Positions 9,201 to 16,387 of a DNA stretch of 64,000 nucleotides are shown here, in pieces. Each line of letters opens with the position of its first letter. Within the stretch, counting starts at the first letter, position 1. Below the pieces are notes generated by a model that worked only from the letters and a program-made list of their open reading frames with translations, was not told the DNA's origin and made no database searches. Source of the stretch: Rhodospirillales bacterium (GTDB taxonomy: Bacteria > Pseudomonadota > Alphaproteobacteria > Rhodospirillales > Casp-alpha2); contig JAEPQO010000001.1 in assembly GCA_017640505.1 (NCBI GenBank), forward strand, positions 1,752,625 through 1,816,624, in the 5' to 3' direction. A program made the position numbers and the translations under genes.

Positions 9201-9209
9201 CTGGCTCAT
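6198..9209 (-). CDS. soxA: Sarcosine oxidase alpha subunit
   Basis: Full length at 1003 residues. From the N-terminus: a ferredoxin-like Fer2_4 domain (residues ~10-100, YFNGKLMSGYRGDTLASALL), a Rossmann FAD/NAD domain with VVVVGAGPSGLAAARAAAA (~170-190), a SoxA middle region with Cys-containing CCGAANGSFSLAQA, and a C-terminal aminomethyltransferase (GCV_T) domain from about residue 600 that binds folate. The alpha subunit relays electrons and channels the methylene group to tetrahydrofolate. The start overlaps soxD (ATGA) and the end overlaps soxG. Confidence 0.96.
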   Translation of the reverse strand: MSQTHRLHDGGRIDRSQQIDFYFNGKLMSGYRGDTLASALLANGVMLVGRSFKYHRPRGIVTAGTEEPNALVQLERGASTISNMLATRVPLYDGLDASSVNCWPSPTYDVMAVNSLFHRILPAGFYYKTFMWPVSGWKVYEHFIRRAAGLGKSPEVPDVDTYDKMNAHADVVVVGAGPSGLAAARAAAATGARVMLVDEQTELGGQLLNERFEIDGKPAMDWVADVESELMANPDVTILKHTTAFGYYDHNFLGLIQNRSENVAFGQDDRTRQRVWRVRAKRVILATGAIERPLIYSDNDRPGCMLAGALRAYVNRYGVSPGKRHVIFTNNDDAYRSALDLKAAGCVVAAVVDVRKDPSGELVTQAIEAGIEVIDNSAITGVLGTKRVRGIEVMKLNDEADGVTGTSRTISCDTVGSSGGWNPVVHLHSHSAGKNTWRDEDGVFVPGDTLQAEACCGAANGSFSLAQALNEGDFAGIDAASHLGMTAKKRPAVPTANSDVDETPWRTIWYIPTTKPAGQRGKHYLDQQNDVTVADVQLAAREGYRSVEHAKRYTTLGMATDQGKTGNIPGHAILSAALGQTIPQTGTTTFRPPYSPVTMGALAGRAVGEFFDPIRRTPMHDWHEQAGCLWEDVGQWRRPWYYPADGESMQDAVSRECLAVRNAVGMLDATTLGKIDIQGPDAAEFLNRVYTNAWLKLAPGRCRYGLMLGEDGMVMDDGVTSCLGENHYLMTTTSGGAPRVMAWLEEWLQTEWPDLKVYLTSVTEQFATLQLAGPNARDLLSEFTTDIDLDNDAFPFMSWQDGTVGGIPARVYRISFTGELSYEINVPASCGLSLWTDVMNAGEKYGITPFGTETMHVLRAEKGFIIVGQETDGTITPIDLGMDWIVSSKKPDFIGKRSLSREDTARPDRKHLVGLRTADPEEVLPEGGQIVAETRPQPPMDMIGHVTSSYWSAALGHSIALALVKNGRGRKGDTVYVPTGDKTVACEIVEPVFYDPEGSRLNG

Positions 9210-9514
9210 GATTTCTTCTTCCCATCGATCATGTCGCGGATTTCCTTGGGCGGCTGTTCGCCCATCAGGTAGACCGCGAGGACTTCGTTGGTATGCGTGT
9301 TGCGCGCCATGTTGAACCAGCGCCGGCAGCCCGCCGTGTGCACCCAGCGTTCAAGGTGCACGCCCTTGGTGTTCTTGCGCATGAACAGGTAATCGGCCCA
9401 TTCGGCATCCGACAGGTTCTCCGGGTTTTCCGGGCGCGCGATGTGCGCTTCGTGGCCGTAGGAAAATTCCTTTTCCTCGCGTTCGCCGCAGAAGGGACAG
9501 TTAATAAGAAACAT
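9206..9514 (-). CDS. soxD: Sarcosine oxidase delta subunit
   Basis: This 102-residue zinc-binding subunit has the family pattern: CPFCGERE at the N-terminus (Cys6 and Cys9), a His in EAHIARP, and the distal HTAGCRRWFN cysteine that completes the zinc site. It stabilises the SoxABDG heterotetramer. It begins 11 bases after soxB with a GGGGGA-type ribosome binding site and overlaps soxA by four bases. Confidence 0.95.
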   Translation of the reverse strand: MFLINCPFCGEREEKEFSYGHEAHIARPENPENLSDAEWADYLFMRKNTKGVHLERWVHTAGCRRWFNMARNTHTNEVLAVYLMGEQPPKEIRDMIDGKKKS

Positions 9515-9525
9515 TTATAATCCCC

Positions 9526-10776
9526 CTAGTGCGCCACGCCGGCGGCGCCGTGCTCATCGATCAGGAAGCCGTTGACGAAGCGGTCCAGCGAGAACGCGGC
9601 GTTCAGTTTGTGCGGCTCGTCGCGCGCGATGGTGTGCGCGAACACCCAGCCGGATCCCGGCGTCGCCTTGAAGCCGCCGGTGCCCCAGCCGCAGTTGAAA
9701 TAAAGACCGTCGACCGGCGTCTTCGAAATGATCGGGCTCGCGTCCGGGCAGGTATCGACGATGCCGCCCCACTGGCGCATCAGGCGCATGCGGCTGAACA
9801 GCGGGAACAGCTCGCAGACCGCCGCGATCTGGTCTTCGATGATGTGCAAGCTGCCGCGCTGCGAATAGCTGTTGTGCGCGTCGATCCCGGCGCCCAGCAC
9901 CAGTTCGCCCTTGTCCGATTGCGACACGTAGCAGTGTACCGCGCCCGACATGACGACGACGTCGATGATCGGCTTCACCGGGTCGGAGACCATCGCCTGC
10001 AGCGGGTGGCTTTCGATCGGCATGCGGAAACCGGCCATGTCCGACATCACCGTGCAGTGACCGGCGACGACGACGCCGACTTTCTTGGCCTTGATCTGGC
10101 CGCGCGATGTCTGCACGCCGGTGATCTTGCCTTTGTCGATATCGAAGCCCGTGACCTCGCAGTTCTGGATGATGTCGACGCCGCGCGCGTCCGACGCCCG
10201 CGCCAGACCCCACGCCACCGCGTCGTGGCGCGCGGTGCCGCCGCGCGGCTGAAAGCTGGAACCCAGCACCGGATAGCGGATCGTCGGATCGAGGTTGATG
10301 ATCGGCACCAGTTTCTTGATCTCGGCGGGGCTCAGGTATTCGCCGTCGATGCCGTTGAGCTTATTGGCATAGACGCGACGCTTGGTGTCGCGCACGTCGC
10401 CGAGCGAGTGCGCCAGGTTCAGCACGCCGCGCTGGCTGAGCATGATGTTGTAGTTGATGTCCTGGCTCAGGCCTTCGTAGAGCTGCAGCGATTTCTCGTA
10501 AAGATGCGCGCTCTCGTCCCACAGGTAGTTGGACCGGATGATGGTCGTGTTGCGGCCGGTGTTGCCGCCGCCGAGCCAGCCTTTTTCCAGCACCGCGACA
10601 TTGGTGATGCCGTGTTCCTTGGCGAGGTAGTAGGCGGTTGCCAGGCCGTGCCCGCCGCCGCCGACGATGACGACGTCGTATTCCGGTTTTGGATCGGGCG
10701 AACGCCATGCCTGCTGCCAGTCGCGGTGGTAGCCCATCGCGTTGCGAAGCAGACTGAAGATCGAATATTTCGTCAT
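9526..10776 (-). CDS. soxB: Sarcosine oxidase beta subunit
   Basis: This 416-residue flavoprotein carries the catalytic site of the heterotetramer. The dinucleotide-binding motif [18 protein letters not shown] is at residues 35-52, and the covalent FMN attachment histidine expected in this subunit corresponds to H184 in [12 protein letters not shown]. The C-terminal [17 protein letters not shown] segment is the usual DAO-fold signature. It is the first gene of soxB-soxD-soxA-soxG, the usual order for this operon. Folate-processing partners (glyA, purU, folD) are absent from the window, and no adjacent GlxA-type activator was found. Confidence 0.96.
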   Translation of the reverse strand: MTKYSIFSLLRNAMGYHRDWQQAWRSPDPKPEYDVVIVGGGGHGLATAYYLAKEHGITNVAVLEKGWLGGGNTGRNTTIIRSNYLWDESAHLYEKSLQLYEGLSQDINYNIMLSQRGVLNLAHSLGDVRDTKRRVYANKLNGIDGEYLSPAEIKKLVPIINLDPTIRYPVLGSSFQPRGGTARHDAVAWGLARASDARGVDIIQNCEVTGFDIDKGKITGVQTSRGQIKAKKVGVVVAGHCTVMSDMAGFRMPIESHPLQAMVSDPVKPIIDVVVMSGAVHCYVSQSDKGELVLGAGIDAHNSYSQRGSLHIIEDQIAAVCELFPLFSRMRLMRQWGGIVDTCPDASPIISKTPVDGLYFNCGWGTGGFKATPGSGWVFAHTIARDEPHKLNAAFSLDRFVNGFLIDEHGAAGVAH

Positions 10777-11073
10777 GTTGAACCCTGCCTACCCGCCGCC
10801 CTGAAGCCGTTTTGTCGACCCGGTGCGGCCGTCCTTCCCGCGCACATCCGGCGCGGCGTTGGATACCACGCTAGATGCCCTCCTTTCCCATCGTCAAGGC
10901 GCGGCGTCTGTCCGTTTTGCGACGCCGATCCTCACTTTTACGACCAAGCATGTTGGCCGGACCACGCGGGCCGGTTGTGATCAAGCTGTGACGCCGACAT
11001 ATTGTCGTTCCCTTGCAAGTCGCCACCAGATAATGTGCGGGAAATCGCGAGAGTCGAGGCGTAAGAGAGAAAG
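10777..11073. other. Intergenic region upstream of soxB and the lipoprotein gene
   Basis: This 297-base divergent spacer must hold promoters for both the sox operon and the rightward lipoprotein gene. No convincing -35/-10 pair, operator palindrome or small gene could be singled out. Its right half is less GC-rich than the sox genes. Confidence 0.5.
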
Positions 11074-12006
11074 TTGGCACGTTCGAGCAACCCGAAGCCC
11101 GCCGGTTTGACGGTACGTTTTCTTGGTACGGCAGTTCTTGTTGTCGCTGGTGTTGCCTTATCTGCATGTACATCTCCGCAGTATCCCGACCCGCCCCGGT
11201 ACACGAGAAAGAACATCCCTGAAAAATATTGGACGTCGTTCAACGAACTTTGTGAGAAAGAGCGGGCGTCCGTGATCCACAGAAGGGCTGAAGGGGTCAG
11301 GGTTATCGCAGGCAGAGCCCGTGATCGTGGAACACCCGGCCATATGAATGATGAAGGATGCGGCTTCATATGCGAGGGCGCGCTATTAGAGTACGCTTAC
11401 GACGCCTATCAGACGTATGCGGACCCGACACGTTACCGGTTCTCGAAAACGGGCGAACTGTTGGAGATCCGTTTCGGTGACAGTTGGTCAAAATATCATC
11501 AACGGTCTCACATCCAGCCTGATTGGCCCGAACGGATGTTCAAGCATCAAGGGTTGACGGGCTGGGGCGCGCATGAATTCTGGCTGACCTATTGGGGGCA
11601 CCCGAACTGTTTCAAGCGGTTGAGGGATTACGACAGGAAAAAGTTTCTCAATGCGAACGGCAAACGGGTTGAGAAGTTTGTTCTCGACGCGCCAATCATG
11701 TGTATCGCGTCGAAGAAGATCCCGGAGATTACGGCAAAGTACGAAGTGCGCTCATCTATATATCATACTTCGAGAAAGGTGTTTGACCTCAAGGCGTTTT
11801 CCACCTTTTTCCATAGGCAAATCATAGAACGGAATTCGGGCGAGGTGTTGGCTGAGAAAAAACGCTTTTCGCAAATGCTGACCGGCCCGGGAACGGCTTC
11901 ACGCTGGAGAAACAAGCCAAGCCGGTGGTGTTGGCTCCCAAAAGAGGCGCGGTTCAAGACCAATGAGGTCCTGATCCCACCAGCGACATACAAGGAAGGG
12001 CAGTAA
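11074..12006 (+). CDS. Hypothetical lipoprotein, AT-richer than its neighbours
   Basis: The 310-residue product has a lipoprotein signal: a basic N-terminus, a hydrophobic stretch to VVAGVALSACTS, and lipobox LSAC with Cys at about residue 32. The chosen start is TTG at 11074, preceded by AAGAGAGAAAG as a ribosome binding site. No ATG lies nearer that would keep the signal peptide. The mature part is rich in aromatic and basic residues (YWTSFNELCEKERASV; HEFWLTYWGHPNCFKRL) and has several cysteines (NDEGCGFICEG) that could form disulfides. I do not recognise the family. Base composition and codon use are more AT-rich than the flanks, suggesting recent acquisition. The downstream Sel1 gene starts 5 bases after its stop. 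Confidence 0.75.
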   Translation: MARSSNPKPAGLTVRFLGTAVLVVAGVALSACTSPQYPDPPRYTRKNIPEKYWTSFNELCEKERASVIHRRAEGVRVIAGRARDRGTPGHMNDEGCGFICEGALLEYAYDAYQTYADPTRYRFSKTGELLEIRFGDSWSKYHQRSHIQPDWPERMFKHQGLTGWGAHEFWLTYWGHPNCFKRLRDYDRKKFLNANGKRVEKFVLDAPIMCIASKKIPEITAKYEVRSSIYHTSRKVFDLKAFSTFFHRQIIERNSGEVLAEKKRFSQMLTGPGTASRWRNKPSRWCWLPKEARFKTNEVLIPPATYKEGQ

Positions 12007-12010
12007 CGGC

Positions 12011-13207
12011 ATGTGCTCTTCACGTGTCTTGTTCGGTGTCTTTCTCGCCGTGGCGATGTCGCTTGCGGGGGCGATTTCCGTGCAGGCCCAGGACGGCGGC
12101 ATGGATCTCGACATCATCAAGGATTTGCCGCCCGCCGGTGACGGCGTCCCCGGTACCGCGCCGTCGGCGGACGTCAATCCGCTCGACCGGGATTTCGCGA
12201 CCGCGCTCGATGCCTTTCGCGAGCGCGACTACGGTGCCGCGCGCGACATGTGGTCGGACCTGACCGATGCCGGGCACGGGCTCAGCATGCATAACCTCGC
12301 CGTCCTGATGTGGCGCGGGCAGGGCGGGCCGCGCGAACGCGACCAGGCGCTGGAACTGTTCCGCAACGCCGGCCAAAACGACGTCGCGCAGTCGCTGCAC
12401 GCGCTTGGCGTGCTTTCGCTCAGGGGCGCCGGTGTGCCGCCCGACCCGGCGGAAGCGGTCAGGTATTTCGAAGCCGCTTCAAGTCTCGACCATGCGCCGT
12501 CGACCTACAACCTCGCGCTGGCGCACCTGAAGGGGATCGGTGGTGCGGGCGACAAAACCCTCGGCATGGAGTTGATGACGGCGGCGGCGGAAGGCGGGCT
12601 GGCCCGCGCGCAGTACGATCTCGGCACGCTGCTGTACAACGGCACCTACGGCGACGTCGACAAGGATGCGGCGCGGGTATGGTTCGAGCGCGCCGCCGAC
12701 AATGGCGATGCGTTCGGTTACTACAATCTGGCGCTGATGCAGTTCGCCGGCGAGGGCGGCCCGGCCGATGCGGAACTGGCCGTGATCAACCTGACCGAAG
12801 CCGCCGAAATGGGCGCGGTGCCCGCGCAGGTGAAACTCGCGCACCTGATGGCGACCGGCGAGGCGGGCGTCGAGAAGGACCTGGCGGGCGCCTATGTCTG
12901 GTTCACCGTTGCCGGTGCCTTCGGTGCCGAGAACGCGCTCCTGAACGCGAAGCGGATCGCTCAGAGATTATCGGAAGGTCAACTCAAACGCGCCAAGCAG
13001 GCAGCCGCCAGTTTCACGCCCAAGAAACCGCCCGCGCCCGAAGCGGCGGCGGATACGGCGACGGATGCGGCGCCCGATGCGCCGGTGAGCAGCACCTGGT
13101 CGCCGCCCAATGAAAGCATGGACAACACACCCGCCGCCCCCGGCGCGGGGACATATTCCGACAAGGATGCAAAAGCAGCGGAAGATCTCCTGAAGACGCT
13201 GCAATAG
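12011..13207 (+). CDS. Sel1-repeat (SLR) exported protein
   Basis: The 398-residue protein has a signal peptide (MCSSRVLFGVFLAVAMSLAG, cleavage after VQAQ). It is followed by about six Sel1-like helical repeats between residues 55 and 320, each with the A-x-x-x-L-G-x-x-Y pattern, for example ARAQYDLGTLLYNGTYG and APSTYNLALAHLKGIGG. The C-terminal 70 residues are a low-complexity Ala/Pro/Asp tail. SLR proteins are scaffolds for protein-protein contact at the envelope. Partners are unknown. Eighteen bases separate it from the AsmA-like gene, so the two are likely co-transcribed. Confidence 0.85.
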   Translation: MCSSRVLFGVFLAVAMSLAGAISVQAQDGGMDLDIIKDLPPAGDGVPGTAPSADVNPLDRDFATALDAFRERDYGAARDMWSDLTDAGHGLSMHNLAVLMWRGQGGPRERDQALELFRNAGQNDVAQSLHALGVLSLRGAGVPPDPAEAVRYFEAASSLDHAPSTYNLALAHLKGIGGAGDKTLGMELMTAAAEGGLARAQYDLGTLLYNGTYGDVDKDAARVWFERAADNGDAFGYYNLALMQFAGEGGPADAELAVINLTEAAEMGAVPAQVKLAHLMATGEAGVEKDLAGAYVWFTVAGAFGAENALLNAKRIAQRLSEGQLKRAKQAAASFTPKKPPAPEAAADTATDAAPDAPVSSTWSPPNESMDNTPAAPGAGTYSDKDAKAAEDLLKTLQ

Positions 13208-13224
13208 GAAGAACGGATAGATAA

Positions 13225-13815
13225 ATGCTTGGATTTCTGGCCAGGACCTTCAAATTCGCGCTCAAGGCGGCGGTCGTCATCGCCGGGATTGCGGTCGTCA
13301 TCTCCTACGCGCGGCTCAGCGAATTCGGCGACATGCGCAAGGCATTGATCGACAAGATCATGAATTCCTATGCCGGGCGCATCGCCATCGACGGCGAGAT
13401 CGATCTCAATCTCGCCTTCCCGCCGAGCGTCTCCATCGAAGGCGTCAGGATCAAGAATGCCAAGTGGGGCACGCGCCCCGACATGCTGACCGCGCAGCGT
13501 GTCGTCGCCGAGGTCGACCTGATCCCGCTTTTGCAGGGCGACATGGCGGTGCCGCGATTGCGCATGATCGGCGTCGACATCGTCGTCGAGACCAGGAAGG
13601 ACGGCACCACCAACTGGGACGAACTGAACGAGTTCGATACCGCCGCCGGGCCGGGCGGGCCCGCCGCGCCGATGATCCTGCCGCAGGTCGGCGGTACCGC
13701 GGTCAGTGTCGCGGGCGGCACGCTGACCATTGTTAACGCCGCGCTGCCGGCGCCGACGGTGCTGTCGCTGTCGGGCGGCAGCATCGAGTCCGGCATTCTT
13801 ATTCCGTGCCTGTAA
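13225..13815 (+). CDS. Short AsmA-family N-terminal domain protein
   Basis: The 196 residues match only the beginning of AsmA-type proteins. There is a membrane anchor (KFALKAAVVIAGIAVVISY), then the conserved start of the beta-rich lipid-transport fold (IDGEIDLNLAFPPSVSIEGVRI... and LTAQRVVAEVDLIPLLQGD) and an NWDELN motif. AsmA family members are normally 500 to more than 1000 residues and form a bridge-like lipid conduit in the periplasm. Here the frame ends at SGILIPCL just after the first module. It may be a truncated gene or a genuine mini-AsmA, and the sequence downstream to the next gene is only 25 bases, so the lost part is not nearby. Confidence 0.75.
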   Translation: MLGFLARTFKFALKAAVVIAGIAVVISYARLSEFGDMRKALIDKIMNSYAGRIAIDGEIDLNLAFPPSVSIEGVRIKNAKWGTRPDMLTAQRVVAEVDLIPLLQGDMAVPRLRMIGVDIVVETRKDGTTNWDELNEFDTAAGPGGPAAPMILPQVGGTAVSVAGGTLTIVNAALPAPTVLSLSGGSIESGILIPCL

Positions 13816-13840
13816 GTGAACGAAACGAACGGAGGAATCC

Positions 13841-14419
13841 ATGAACGCATCATCCGACGCGCCCATCAGCCGCTTCCCGGTGCCGAAGCTCGAAGACATG
13901 CCGGATGACATCCGCGACCGCATCGAAGCGGTGCAGGAGAAATCCGGCTTCATCCCCAACGTGTTCCTCGTGTTGGCGCACCGGCCCGACGAGTTCCGCG
14001 CCTTCTTTGCCTATCACGACGCGCTGATGGAAAAGCCCGGCAACCTGACCAAGGCCGAGCGCGAGATGATCGTCGTCGCCACCAGCGCCGCCAACGAGTG
14101 CCAGTACTGCGTCATCGCGCATGGTGCGATCCTGCGTATCCGCGCCAAGAACCCGCTGATCGCCGACCAGGTCGCGACGAACTACCGCAAGGCCGACATC
14201 ACGCCGCGCCAGAAGGCGATGCTCGACTTCGCGATGAAGGTGTCGGCGTCGGCACAGCAGGTCGGCGAGGCGGATTTCGACATCTTGAAAGCGCACGGCT
14301 TCGACGAGGACGACATCTGGGACATCGCCGGCATCTCGGCGTTCTTCGGCATGTCGAACCGCATGGCCAACGTCACCTCCATGCGGCCCAACGACGAGTT
14401 CTATTCACTGGGGCGGTGA
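13841..14419 (+). CDS. Peroxidase-related enzyme, AhpD/carboxymuconolactone decarboxylase-like
   Basis: This 192-residue soluble protein belongs to the AhpD-like fold. The redox motif is in ANECQYCVIAHGA (Cys-x-x-Cys followed by His four residues later), as in the uncharacterized peroxidase-related subfamily. The preceding helix KAEREMIVVATSAA is also typical. Such proteins reduce peroxides using the CxxC pair, though the physiological donor is usually unknown. A GGAGG ribosome binding site lies just before ATG 13841. The gene is followed by a family A extragenic repeat. Confidence 0.88.
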   Translation: MNASSDAPISRFPVPKLEDMPDDIRDRIEAVQEKSGFIPNVFLVLAHRPDEFRAFFAYHDALMEKPGNLTKAEREMIVVATSAANECQYCVIAHGAILRIRAKNPLIADQVATNYRKADITPRQKAMLDFAMKVSASAQQVGEADFDILKAHGFDEDDIWDIAGISAFFGMSNRMANVTSMRPNDEFYSLGR

Positions 14420-14453
14420 AGGCTGTGGGCGAACATTCATGCAGAGTTGGGGT

Positions 14454-14553
14454 CCCCCTCACCTGTCCTCTCCCCCGGTCCGGGGAAGAGGGACCCAGAC
14501 GCGACAGTCAAATTCCTCTCCCCCACGTGTGGGGGAGAGGCTGGGTGAGGGGG
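14454..14553. repeat. Extragenic inverted repeat family A, copy 2
   Basis: It has the same outer arms as the other copies (CCCCCTCACCT at the left, GGTGAGGGGG at the right) and inner CTCTCCCCC / GGGGGAGAG hairpins. This copy is more diverged in the centre. It lies after the AhpD-like gene. Confidence 0.85.
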
Positions 14554-14648
14554 CAAGTCATCCGGGCGGCGTTGGCGGTCCCACTTGATCCCGTTCGCCA
14601 AACGGGCGTAGCATTAAATCCTGAACTTGATTGATGGAGGATCAGGCC

Positions 14649-14828
14649 GTGAAGCAGTTATGTCTTGCCGTCGCCGTTGTTGCTCTGTTCGGGTTCTCGC
14701 TCGCCGGCCAGGCCGTGGCCGCTGGTACCGGCTCGACGCCGAAACCGTCGAGCACGCCTTTTGAGCCCACCGATTACAGCTCGCCCTGGGGCGGCGAAGG
14801 TTGCTCGAAACCATCGCCGACGTCGTAA
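14649..14828 (+). CDS. Small exported peptide, unknown function
   Basis: A 59-residue frame starts at GTG 14649, with GGAGG eight bases upstream. Starts at ATG 14634 or TTG 14631 would place that GGAGG inside the gene. The product has a typical signal peptide (KQLCLAVAVVALFGFSLAG, cleavage after AVA) and a short Ser/Pro/Thr/Gly-rich mature tail ending SKPSPTS. No family is recognised. The good ribosome binding site and signal peptide argue for a real gene, but the mature region is low complexity. Confidence 0.5.
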   Translation: MKQLCLAVAVVALFGFSLAGQAVAAGTGSTPKPSSTPFEPTDYSSPWGGEGCSKPSPTS

Positions 14829-14895
14829 CCGTCTCGCAGACCATTGCGATGCCGTGCCGGCACGTCCCGCTCGGGTGCGTCGCCGTGCCTGCGTC

Positions 14896-14930
14896 AAAAA
14901 AATGAGCCCCTCCCGGGAGGGGAGGAGCTC
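14896..14930 (-). terminator. Rho-independent terminator for the 51-aa minus-strand gene
   Basis: Read on the minus strand, a perfect CCCCTCCCGGGAGGGG palindrome flanked by GAG/CTC is followed by a run of seven T. It lies about 60 bases after the stop of the small gene at 14993-15148. Confidence 0.75.
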
Positions 14931-14992
14931 AGTTCAGGGTAGACTCGCTACAGGGGGGTGCAGGAGGCAGGGTGGCCTTGCGGCCGGATCGT

Positions 14993-15148
14993 TTAGCCGT
15001 TCGGCCCGAGGCTGGGACGAAGTCGGCTGAAGGCGTTGCGCATGGCCTGGGCCCGGAGGCGGCGGCCTTCGCGAACGGCGTGCTCCACTTCACCGTTGGT
15101 GAAGATGCTGTCGCTTCGCGCGTTACCTGTCATGTTGTCGCTGTACAT
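14993..15148 (-). CDS. Small basic protein of 51 residues, unknown function
   Basis: Reading the minus strand gives ATG at 15148, preceded by GAAAGGA nine bases upstream, and a TAA at 14993. The product begins MYSDNMTGNARSDSIF and continues as a highly basic helix (VEHAVREGRRLRAQAMRNAF), ending LGPNG. It has no signal peptide or cysteine. The arginine-rich amphipathic helix recalls the short DUF1127-type RNA-associated proteins of alphaproteobacteria, but the match is too weak to assign. The gene has its own ribosome binding site and a strong downstream terminator, which supports a genuine transcription unit. Confidence 0.65.
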   Translation of the reverse strand: MYSDNMTGNARSDSIFTNGEVEHAVREGRRLRAQAMRNAFSRLRPSLGPNG

Positions 15149-15292
15149 TACGAGCGTCCTTTCAAATCATGGGCGGGGAAACCGTGAGGTTTTCGTCCCG
15201 CGCTGTTGAAAAGAACCTAAGCGATGTCCGAAAAAAGAATAATGCCCAAAAAAAGACTATGTTTCGTGAAGTAAATTCACTAATATCCCCGC

Positions 15293-16204
15293 ATGGACAG
15301 ATTCGGAGAAATGGAAACCTTCGCCAGGGTGGTGGAAAGCGGCAGCTTTTCGCGCGCCGCGCGCGACCTGCACATGACGCCGTCGGCCGTCTCGAAGATG
15401 ATCGGCCGGCTCGAGGACCGGCTCGGCGTACGCCTTCTGAGCCGGACCACGCGAAAGCTCAGCCTGACCGAGGAGGGCCGCGCCTTTTATCAGCGCGTCA
15501 CGCCGATCCTGGCCGAGGTCGAGGAAGCGGAGGAAACGGTTTCGCTGTCGACCGCCGAGGCGCGCGGCGTGCTCAAGGTCAACACGTCGACGGCGTTCGG
15601 CCAGTATCAGGTCGTGCCGCTGATCCCGAACATGCTCGAGAAATATCCCAACCTTCAGGTGCAGCTGACCATGACGGACAGCATCGTCAACCTGGTCGAG
15701 GAGGGCTTCGACGTCTCGATCCGCATCGGCACGCTGACCGACTCGTCGCTGATCGCGCGCAAGCTCGGCACCGCACACCGGGTGCTGGTGGCGTCGCCCG
15801 ATTACCTGAAACGCCGCGGCACGCCGACGTGCCCGAACGATCTGAAGGAACACGAATGCCTCAAGCTGAGCATTCCGACGTCGCTTAACAAATGGGAATT
15901 CATCATGGACGACGGCCCCTCGACGGTCGAGGTATCGGGCCGCTTCGAGGCCGACAACGCGATTGCGCTGCACGAGGCGGCGCTGGCCGGGCTCGGCCTG
16001 TTCCGTGCGGCGACGTTCGTGGTCGGCGACGATATCAAGGCCGGCCGGCTCGTGCCGGTGCTGCAGAAATTCGAAATTTCCGGCGACCCGGGGATTTTCG
16101 CGGTGTGGCCGCACAACCGGAATCTGTCGGCGAAAGTCCGCGCATTCGTCGATATACTGGTCGACGCCTTCAGTCCGATTCCACCCTGGGAGCGCGACAA
16201 CTGA
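15293..16204 (+). CDS. LysR-family transcriptional regulator
   Basis: This 303-residue LTTR has the N-terminal winged HTH in residues 1-60 (MDRFGEMETFARVVESGSFS, then PSAVSKMIGRLEDRLGVRLL). The periplasmic-binding-protein-like effector domain spans about 90-295 and includes YLKRRGTP. It is closest in style to the CrgA/AaeR/DmlR branch. These usually control a neighbouring gene; the candidates are the RND pump downstream on the same strand or the small genes upstream. The effector is unknown. Confidence 0.92.
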   Translation: MDRFGEMETFARVVESGSFSRAARDLHMTPSAVSKMIGRLEDRLGVRLLSRTTRKLSLTEEGRAFYQRVTPILAEVEEAEETVSLSTAEARGVLKVNTSTAFGQYQVVPLIPNMLEKYPNLQVQLTMTDSIVNLVEEGFDVSIRIGTLTDSSLIARKLGTAHRVLVASPDYLKRRGTPTCPNDLKEHECLKLSIPTSLNKWEFIMDDGPSTVEVSGRFEADNAIALHEAALAGLGLFRAATFVVGDDIKAGRLVPVLQKFEISGDPGIFAVWPHNRNLSAKVRAFVDILVDAFSPIPPWERDN

Positions 16205-16224
16205 GACGGCGGTCAGGCCGTCTC
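16203..16224 (+). terminator. Stem-loop at the end of the LysR gene
   Basis: GAGACGGC and GCCGTCTC form a perfect 8-bp stem with a 6-base loop, starting within the LysR stop codon. No T-run follows, so it is a stability hairpin or weak terminator rather than a classic intrinsic terminator. Confidence 0.45.
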
Positions 16225-16387
16225 GAAGGACGGGACGCTGTGTCCGAATAGTCGCACGCCGGCGCCGATTTGCCGTAAAGCATTGCTGCGTTGCAAAATA
16301 TTCAGTGGTTTCTCGGGCGTGAAATGCTATCTAGCGCGAGCATTTAATGACCCATGAATACAAACCCGCGTGCGGGCGGAGAGCACG

